Assembly (NCBI GenBank): GCA_946545765.1 | Contig: CAMNNS010000016.1 | Span: forward strand, 1 to 18,548 | Reading direction: 5' to 3' | DNA length: 18,548 nucleotides | Source of the DNA: an uncultured Bacteroidales bacterium | GTDB taxonomy: Bacteria; Bacteroidota; Bacteroidia; Bacteroidales; UBA932 | Part shown: one piece after another, positions 14,453 to 18,548 of the stretch | Layout: every line of letters starts with the position of its first letter | Position numbering within the stretch: position 1 is the first letter of the stretch | The notes under the pieces: model-generated | Told to the model about the DNA's origin: nothing | Databases searched by the model: none | What the model saw: the letters and a program-made list of their open reading frames with translations, nothing else | Made by a program: the position numbers and the translations under genes

Positions 14453-14714
14453 CAAGTTGTCCTTTTAGAATATCTGTGCAATCTATAACGGCATCTTCAA
14501 ACGTTTTTGCATTCCTTGAAACAAATAAATCATTGCCAGGTACTTCAAGCCTAATCTTGCACTCCTTATTTAAATTATCAGGAAGTAGAGATAGTGTAAC
14601 CTCAGCTTGTAAGAAACCATCAAAGAATTTCTCAAGTTTCTCCACTTTCTTGTTCACAAACATAAGAAGCTTTTCATCAGCATCAAACTTAACGGATTGA
14701 ATTCTAATTTCCAT
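14421..14714 (-). CDS. hpf: Short ribosome hibernation promoting factor (HPF/RaiA type)
   Basis: A 97-residue HPF/YfiA-family protein that binds the 30S decoding region and silences ribosomes in stationary phase. It begins MEIRIQSVKFDADEKLL and shows the family's beta-alpha-beta-beta-beta-alpha layout with the basic helix KKVEKLEKFF (about 23-32) and LFVSRNAKTFEDAVIDCTDIL (residues 64-84). It lacks the long-form C-terminal dimerisation domain. The start at 14714 is preferred because GGAGG lies 7 bp upstream and family members begin MEIRIQS. An in-frame ATG four codons earlier (14726) overlaps that Shine-Dalgarno. It is last in the minus-strand cluster rpsU-xer-hpf and overlaps lplA by 32 bases at the 3' end. 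Confidence 0.93.
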   Translation of the reverse strand: MEIRIQSVKFDADEKLLMFVNKKVEKLEKFFDGFLQAEVTLSLLPDNLNKECKIRLEVPGNDLFVSRNAKTFEDAVIDCTDILKGQLVKMKEKKFGK

Positions 14715-14943
14715 AATAACCTCCATTTTATTGGTTAAACACTATCCAAATTTATAAAAAAAAGGGGAAATATCCTATCATTGAGGTAAAGATTTAGTGT
14801 CAAATTCCAAGTAACTTAATTTAGAAAAGTTTACAGCATCGGTGAGTAAAATTTAAGCAGACACTACCTGCATGCTGAGATCTGCCAATAGCATTGCAAA
14901 ATATATGAAATCACAAGAAGAAAAGTACTAATTTTTAAGCAAA
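14715..14943. other. Intergenic region between xer and hpf
   Basis: 229 bp with no open reading frame worth calling. On the minus strand a candidate -7 box TAAATTTG (14754-14747) lies 33 bp ahead of the hpf start, so hpf may have its own promoter. An imperfect inverted repeat, GCAGA...TCTGC with a 19-nt loop, lies at about 14851-14886, but the stem is short. No tRNA is present, although Bacteroidetes commonly carry tRNA genes next to hpf. Confidence 0.4.
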
Positions 14944-15930
14944 TCACAACTCTTTCTTCCCCCTTGGGTGGGCTTTTTTGTAAACTTCTTTTAGTTGCTC
15001 AAAAGAGTTGTGTGTGTAAACCTCTGTGGAGGCTAAACTTGAATGACCAAGTACCTCTTTGATACTATTTAGGTCTGCACCATTATTTAATAATGCTGTT
15101 GCAAATGAATGTCGTAACATGTGAGGTGATTTCTTCCCACTCAGAGATTTATTGCGAGACAAGAAACTTTTAACTACCCTATTTACAAAAGAGAGGTAAA
15201 TTGATTCTCCTTTGTTAGATAGGAAAAAATCTTTTGTATTTGAATCTGCTTTAATTTGTTGGATAAATTCCTCTCTTTTTGAGAGGTATCTACCTATTTC
15301 ATCTGCCAAGCGTGCCACTATTGGAATCTCTCTCTCTTTATCTCCTTTACCTATAATTTTAAAAACACCTCTATCTAAATCTAAATGTGAGAGTTGCAAT
15401 TTGATTATTTCTCCCCTTCTCATTCCTGTGCCATAAATTAAAGATACTATTAGTCTATCTCTGATCGATATATAATCGTCACCAACATGGGAATCCAAAA
15501 GATTACTCATTACTTCCTGGGTATAAAAATTCGGAAGTCTTTTTTTGTTTTTGGGTCTATGTATCTCATTTACAGGGTTATTATTTATTTTCTCGATAGA
15601 AATGAGGTATTGGCAGTAAGTACTCAATCCACTCAAATAAAGGTTTACACTTTCGGAGTTTAAGCCAGATTCTAAACAACTTACAACAAAACTTCTTATA
15701 TGCACAGGCTGCAGTATAGTATAGAACTCATCGCGATAGAGATTTTCTATATACTCCAAAAAACTTATTGCAACGGCTAACTCCCCTTCTTTTTGAATAA
15801 ATTTTTCATACTCATCGGGATAAATAAAGGAGTAAAATTTTTTAATTGCTGTGGCATAAATAATCTGAGTACGAGAGGAATACCTTTTACGCACTTTTAG
15901 ATAATCTATAAAATCCTTTATTATTGCCAT
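14944..15930 (-). CDS. xerC: Xer-type tyrosine recombinase
   Basis: A 328-residue tyrosine recombinase, probably a chromosome-dimer resolvase given its housekeeping context. The SAM-like core-binding domain spans about 1-115. The catalytic domain carries all six expected residues: R171 (GTGMRRGEI), K195 (GKGDKERE), H270 and R273 (HMLRHSF), H296 (LGHSS) and the nucleophile Y305 (STEVYTHNS). It ends AHPRGKKEL, the usual Xer C-terminal tail. It is some 25-30 residues longer than E. coli XerC or XerD, mainly because of a segment at about 33-75. The position between rpsU and hpf is the standard Bacteroidetes location. Whether it is XerC or XerD cannot be assigned from sequence alone. The start codon lies only 11 bp after the rpsU terminator hairpin and its A/T tract. 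Confidence 0.93.
   Translation of the reverse strand: MAIIKDFIDYLKVRKRYSSRTQIIYATAIKKFYSFIYPDEYEKFIQKEGELAVAISFLEYIENLYRDEFYTILQPVHIRSFVVSCLESGLNSESVNLYLSGLSTYCQYLISIEKINNNPVNEIHRPKNKKRLPNFYTQEVMSNLLDSHVGDDYISIRDRLIVSLIYGTGMRRGEIIKLQLSHLDLDRGVFKIIGKGDKEREIPIVARLADEIGRYLSKREEFIQQIKADSNTKDFFLSNKGESIYLSFVNRVVKSFLSRNKSLSGKKSPHMLRHSFATALLNNGADLNSIKEVLGHSSLASTEVYTHNSFEQLKEVYKKAHPRGKKEL
15730..15737. repeat. Iterated palindrome copy 5 (ATCGCGAT)
   Basis: The ATCGCGAT octamer inside xer, read on the minus strand as Tyr-Arg-Asp (TAT CGC GAT), the same frame as the copy in priA. Confidence 0.6.
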
Positions 15931-15941
15931 AAAACAAATAT

Positions 15942-15969
15942 AAAAAAAAGTAGGGCAAGAACCCTACTT
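15942..15969 (-). terminator. Terminator downstream of rpsU
   Basis: On the minus strand AAGTAGGG (15969-15962) and CCCTACTT (15955-15948) form a perfect 8-bp stem with a 6-nt loop, followed by a run of T's to 15942. It is a good intrinsic terminator 60 bp past the rpsU stop. It ends 11 bp before the xer start codon. Confidence 0.85.
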
Positions 15970-16029
15970 AAAAAATCTTTTATGAAAAACTACCAAATTA
16001 TTTATTCTATTCTACAAGAAATTAAGTAA

Positions 16030-16221
16030 TTATTCCTCACTGATTTGAAGGTGTTTTACATATATAGCTTTCATGACTTGAGCACGCCTCTTAACAGAAG
16101 GTTTCTCAAAATTCTTACGATCTCTTAGCTCACGAATGACACCTGTCTTCTCAAATTTACGCTTGAATTTCTTTAAAGCTCTCTCTATATTTTCACCATC
16201 TTTGATTGGAACTATAATCAT
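16030..16221 (-). CDS. rpsU: Small ribosomal subunit protein bS21
   Basis: The 63-residue bS21, MIIVPIKDGENIERALKKF and onward, very basic, with the typical VIRELRDRKNFEKPSVKRR core. In Bacteroidetes ribosomes bS21 is known to help tuck away the 3' end of 16S rRNA, so that most mRNAs are translated without Shine-Dalgarno pairing. Here rpsU itself has a textbook GGAGG (16235-16231) 9 nt ahead of its ATG, unlike most neighbours. This fits the idea that bS21-lacking ribosomes translate rpsU preferentially and so restore bS21. The gene has its own promoter, a short structured leader and a strong terminator, and is divergent from mcmA1. Confidence 0.97.
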   Translation of the reverse strand: MIIVPIKDGENIERALKKFKRKFEKTGVIRELRDRKNFEKPSVKRRAQVMKAIYVKHLQISEE

Positions 16222-16268
16222 TAAAAACCACCTCCTTTTTTCTATTATTCTCCCCTATAAAGGGGGTA
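16222..16268 (-). promoter_or_regulatory. Structured rpsU leader with strong Shine-Dalgarno
   Basis: Read on the minus strand, CCCCT (16265-16261) pairs with AGGGG (16256-16252) around a 4-nt loop, right at the predicted 5' end of the mRNA. Further on, AAAAAAGGAGGT contains the Shine-Dalgarno. The upstream ACCCCCTTT (16267-16259) can instead pair with AAAGGAGGT, with one C-A mismatch, which would mask it. The two pairings exclude each other. No folding was computed. Confidence 0.55.
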
Positions 16269-16299
16269 CAAAAATAGATATTTTTTCTAAAAATGCAAA
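16269..16299 (-). promoter_or_regulatory. rpsU promoter
   Basis: On the minus strand TTTG (16299-16296) and TATTTTTG (16276-16269) are separated by exactly 19 bp, matching the Bacteroidetes -33/-7 pair. The predicted transcript start is near 16265, giving a leader of about 44 nt. Confidence 0.7.
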
Positions 16300-16346
16300 A
16301 ATATTTTCTTTAGTACAGTTTTATTATTACAGTTTAATATATTTAT

Positions 16347-16354
16347 TATATTTG
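16347..16354 (+). promoter_or_regulatory. Candidate -7 box for mcmA1-mcmA2
   Basis: TATATTTG matches TAnnTTTG, 61 bp upstream of the mcmA1 ATG in the AT-rich divergent region. No clear -33 TTTG lies at the right spacing. Confidence 0.4.
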
Positions 16355-16415
16355 CTAATTATATAATTAAAACAATATTATACACCAATCAAAAATAAAC
16401 AGTTAAATAAATATT

Positions 16416-18269
16416 ATGGCAGAGAAATTATTTACTGAGTTTCCTCCTGTTCAAAAGCAAGTTTGGGAGGATGCTATAATTAAGGATTTGAAAGGTGCCG
16501 ATTACGATAAAAAGCTTGTATGGAGAACATTAGAAGGCTTCTCTGTACAACCGTACTACCGTGCAGAAGACCTTAAAGGGCTTAAATTGGTAGGTGGAAA
16601 AGCTGGGGTATTCCCTTATGTAAGAGGTACTAAAGACAACAACGCTTGGTTGATTCGCCAAGACTATCTTGTTAAAGACAACTTTAAGAAAGCCAATTCT
16701 TTAGCTTTAGACGGAATGATGAAAGGAGTTACTGCTGTTGGCTTTGATATGTCTGAGACTGAAAAGGTTACAAAGGCAGATCTTAAAACATTACTTAAAG
16801 ATATAGAGCTTACAGCTGTTGAAGTTAATTTCAAAGGTTGTAAAGAAATATCTCTTCTTAAATCATTTATCTCTATTGTAGAAGAGAGTAAAGTTAAAGC
16901 CTCTTCTGTGAGGGCATCATTTGATTATGACCCTCTTAAAGAGTTAAACTCAATAGGAGAGTACAATGCGAAGGAGGCTACTAAACTATTAACCAAGGCT
17001 ATAGAGCTTGTTAAAAATTACACAAATATCAGAGTTATTGGCGTTTATCCATATTCATTTAACGATGCAGGAAGTAACATTTGCCAAGAGTTAGCTTATG
17101 GTATGAATATGGGTAGTGAATATCTTAACCTACTCAAAGAAGCTGGTATCAAGATAGATGAAGCAGTTAAAAGAATCAAATTTACATTCGCTATTGGTGG
17201 AGTTTATTTTATGGAAATAGCTAAATTCCGTGCTGCCAGAGTTCTATGGGCTAATATCGCTAAAGCTTACGGTGCAAAAGATATTAATTGTAAAATAAAG
17301 GTTCACGCTGTAACAAGTGTTTGGAATCAAACTGTTTATGACCCTTATGTAAACATGTTAAGAGATACAACAGAGGCTATGAGTGGTGCTATAGGTGGCG
17401 TAGATTCTATGGAAGTTCTCCCATTTGACCATGCCTATAGAAAACCAGGTGAGTTCTCTAACAGAATTGCAAGAAATGTTCAATCATTACTTTTGGATGA
17501 GTCTCATTTTGATAAAGTTGTTGATCCGGCTGCAGGTTCATACTACATAGAAGAACTTACAGATGCAGTTGCTAAAACTTCTTGGGATTTATTTAATCAA
17601 ATAGAGGATAAAGGTGGATATGTAGAGGCTTTTAAAGAAGAAATAATCCAAAACTCTATTAAAGAGACCTCAGCTAAAAGAGATGTAAATATAGCTACAA
17701 GAAAGGATACATTACTTGGTACTAATCAATTCCCTAACTTTACAGAGGTTGCTGAAAAAGAGGTTACTAAAAAAGTTGTTACTCGTAAGGCTGCCCCTAA
17801 GAAGAGTGGTAATATGATAGGAAGACCACTTGAGGTTTACAGAGGGGCACAAGCTTTTGAAGCGCTAAGGTTTAAGACCGATAAAGCAGCAAAACGCCCT
17901 AAAGCTTATATGGTAACTTATGGTAATCTTGCCATGTGTAGAGCAAGGGCACAATTTGCATGTAACTTCTTTGCTGTAGCTGGTTTTGAAGTTATAGATA
18001 ATAATAGATTCAACTCACCTGAAGAGGGAGCTAAAGCTGCCCTTAAAGCTAAAGCAGATATTGTTGTTGCCTGCTCTTCAGACGATGAATATGCTAACGA
18101 AGTTCCTCAAATTGCAAAGATTATCGGCAAGAAAGCACTTGTAGTTGTTGCTGGAGATCCCGCTTGCAAAGATGATCTTAAAGCACAAGGAATAGATAGA
18201 TTTATCAGTGTTAAAAGCAATGTTCTTGAGACTCTTACAGAGTATCAAACAAAACTTGGAATAAAATAA
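16416..18269 (+). CDS. mcmA1: Methylmalonyl-CoA mutase small subunit
   Basis: A 617-residue small (beta) subunit of the heterodimeric methylmalonyl-CoA mutase (MutA). With the large subunit it interconverts succinyl-CoA and methylmalonyl-CoA, the B12 step of the succinate-propionate pathway. Residues 1 to about 430 form the TIM-barrel part (VWRTLEGFSVQPYYRAEDL, then RIARNVQSLLLDESHFDKVVDPAAGSYYIEELT). A lysine-rich linker follows at about 447-468 (EKEVTKKVVTRKAAPKK). The C-terminal flavodoxin-like B12-type domain spans about 490-617. That domain lacks the cobalamin-ligating DxHxxG motif: the site reads YGNLAMCRAR (502-511), as expected of the non-catalytic subunit. Bacteroides and Propionibacterium use this two-subunit form. 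mcmA2 follows after 13 bp. The start has no Shine-Dalgarno. Confidence 0.96.
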   Translation: MAEKLFTEFPPVQKQVWEDAIIKDLKGADYDKKLVWRTLEGFSVQPYYRAEDLKGLKLVGGKAGVFPYVRGTKDNNAWLIRQDYLVKDNFKKANSLALDGMMKGVTAVGFDMSETEKVTKADLKTLLKDIELTAVEVNFKGCKEISLLKSFISIVEESKVKASSVRASFDYDPLKELNSIGEYNAKEATKLLTKAIELVKNYTNIRVIGVYPYSFNDAGSNICQELAYGMNMGSEYLNLLKEAGIKIDEAVKRIKFTFAIGGVYFMEIAKFRAARVLWANIAKAYGAKDINCKIKVHAVTSVWNQTVYDPYVNMLRDTTEAMSGAIGGVDSMEVLPFDHAYRKPGEFSNRIARNVQSLLLDESHFDKVVDPAAGSYYIEELTDAVAKTSWDLFNQIEDKGGYVEAFKEEIIQNSIKETSAKRDVNIATRKDTLLGTNQFPNFTEVAEKEVTKKVVTRKAAPKKSGNMIGRPLEVYRGAQAFEALRFKTDKAAKRPKAYMVTYGNLAMCRARAQFACNFFAVAGFEVIDNNRFNSPEEGAKAALKAKADIVVACSSDDEYANEVPQIAKIIGKKALVVVAGDPACKDDLKAQGIDRFISVKSNVLETLTEYQTKLGIK

Positions 18270-18282
18270 GGAGGAATTAGTT

Positions 18283-18548
18283 ATGCGTCCAAAATTTTCT
18301 AAATTAGTATATAAAGATAGCACAGCACCAGATGTAAAATTAAAGGATACTATCTGGAATACCGCAGAAAAAATAGCTGTAAAAACTAATTATACAGCAA
18401 AAGATCTTGAGGGGATGGAACACCTTAATTATGCAGCAGGTGTAGCCCCTTTCTTGAGAGGTCCTTATAGCACAATGTATGTTCAAAAACCTTGGACTGT
18501 AAGACAATATGCTGGTTTCTCTACTGCAGAAGAATCAAATGCTTTCTA
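18283..18548 (+). CDS. mcmA2: Methylmalonyl-CoA mutase large subunit, N-terminal fragment (cut by window edge)
   Basis: I translated 88 codons from the ATG at 18283 to the right edge with no stop: MRPKFSKLVYKDS at the start, then WNTAEKIAVKTNYTAKDLEG, NYAAGVAPFLRGPYSTMYVQ and KPWTVRQYAGFSTAEESNAF. The GVAPFLRGPYSTMYVQKPWTVRQYAGFSTAEESN block is the signature of the catalytic large subunit, where this region contacts the CoA moiety. The B12-binding half lies beyond the window. A strong GGAGG (18270-18274) sits 8 bp ahead of the start, in contrast to mcmA1, so translation of the two subunits may be tuned separately. Co-transcribed with mcmA1. Confidence 0.96.
   Translation, partial: MRPKFSKLVYKDSTAPDVKLKDTIWNTAEKIAVKTNYTAKDLEGMEHLNYAAGVAPFLRGPYSTMYVQKPWTVRQYAGFSTAEESNAF

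Noticed and set aside
14715..14943. A missing gene or tRNA between xer and hpf
   Set aside because: No cloverleaf, T-loop signature or sizeable open frame could be found on either strand.
14944..15930. The tyrosine recombinase as a sign of an integrated mobile element
   Set aside because: It sits between rpsU and hpf, the standard Xer location in Bacteroidetes, with no attachment repeats, cargo or neighbouring phage genes.
16136..16366. A hydrophobic 76-codon plus-strand frame across rpsU and its promoter
   Set aside because: It is antisense to rpsU and its leader. Its hydrophobicity comes from AT-rich codons, and it has no promoter or ribosome site.
18078..18323. An 81-codon minus-strand frame over the mcmA1/mcmA2 junction
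   Set aside because: It is antisense to two recognisable genes and their Shine-Dalgarno, with no features of its own.

Overview
The window looks like ordinary chromosome from an AT-rich Bacteroidales-type bacterium (roughly one third G+C by eye). The evidence is gene content and order: parA-parB-DUF5683-lytic transglycosylase, hpt-adk-obgE and rpsU-xer-hpf are all familiar Bacteroidetes arrangements. Promoter-like sites match the Bacteroidetes TAnnTTTG (-7) / TTTG (-33) pattern, most genes lack a Shine-Dalgarno sequence, and signal peptides end in the 'AQ' style common in the phylum. I see no prophage, insertion sequence, CRISPR array, toxin-antitoxin pair or other obvious accessory island.

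Layout. Positions 1-1862 (minus) hold the 5' part of priA, running off the left edge. A divergent tRNA-Phe (1911-1983) follows, with a terminator shared with a convergent lipid kinase gene (2042-2989, minus). A short gene for a secreted peptide (3095-3301, minus) is divergent from the chromosome-partition cluster parA, parB, DUF5683 protein and LysM lytic transglycosylase (3471-7790, plus). Converging on that cluster is a helix-hairpin-helix protein with a probable outer-membrane barrel (7801-9819, minus). purE (10037-10549, minus) is divergent from a tight operon hpt-adk-obgE-PAP2-lplA (10639-14452, plus), which overlaps tail-to-tail with hpf (minus). Upstream of hpf on the same strand lie a Xer-type tyrosine recombinase and rpsU. 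Divergent from rpsU is the methylmalonyl-CoA mutase pair mcmA1-mcmA2 (16416 to the right edge), the B12-dependent step of the succinate-propionate pathway.

How the genes fit together. Most are housekeeping genes: replication restart (PriA), chromosome segregation and probably dimer resolution (ParAB, Xer), wall and envelope (lytic transglycosylase, PAP2, barrel protein), purine synthesis and salvage (PurE, Hpt, Adk), and ribosome assembly, status and hibernation (ObgE, bS21, HPF).

The parts worth a second look are small-scale. (1) The palindrome ATCGCGAT occurs five times where chance predicts about 0.2, and every CGCG I could find lies inside it. (2) A strong GGAGG Shine-Dalgarno sits in front of only rpsU, hpf and mcmA2. 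(3) The rpsU leader can form either a 5'-end hairpin or a pairing that would mask its Shine-Dalgarno. (4) A short secreted-peptide gene has one of the best promoters in the window.
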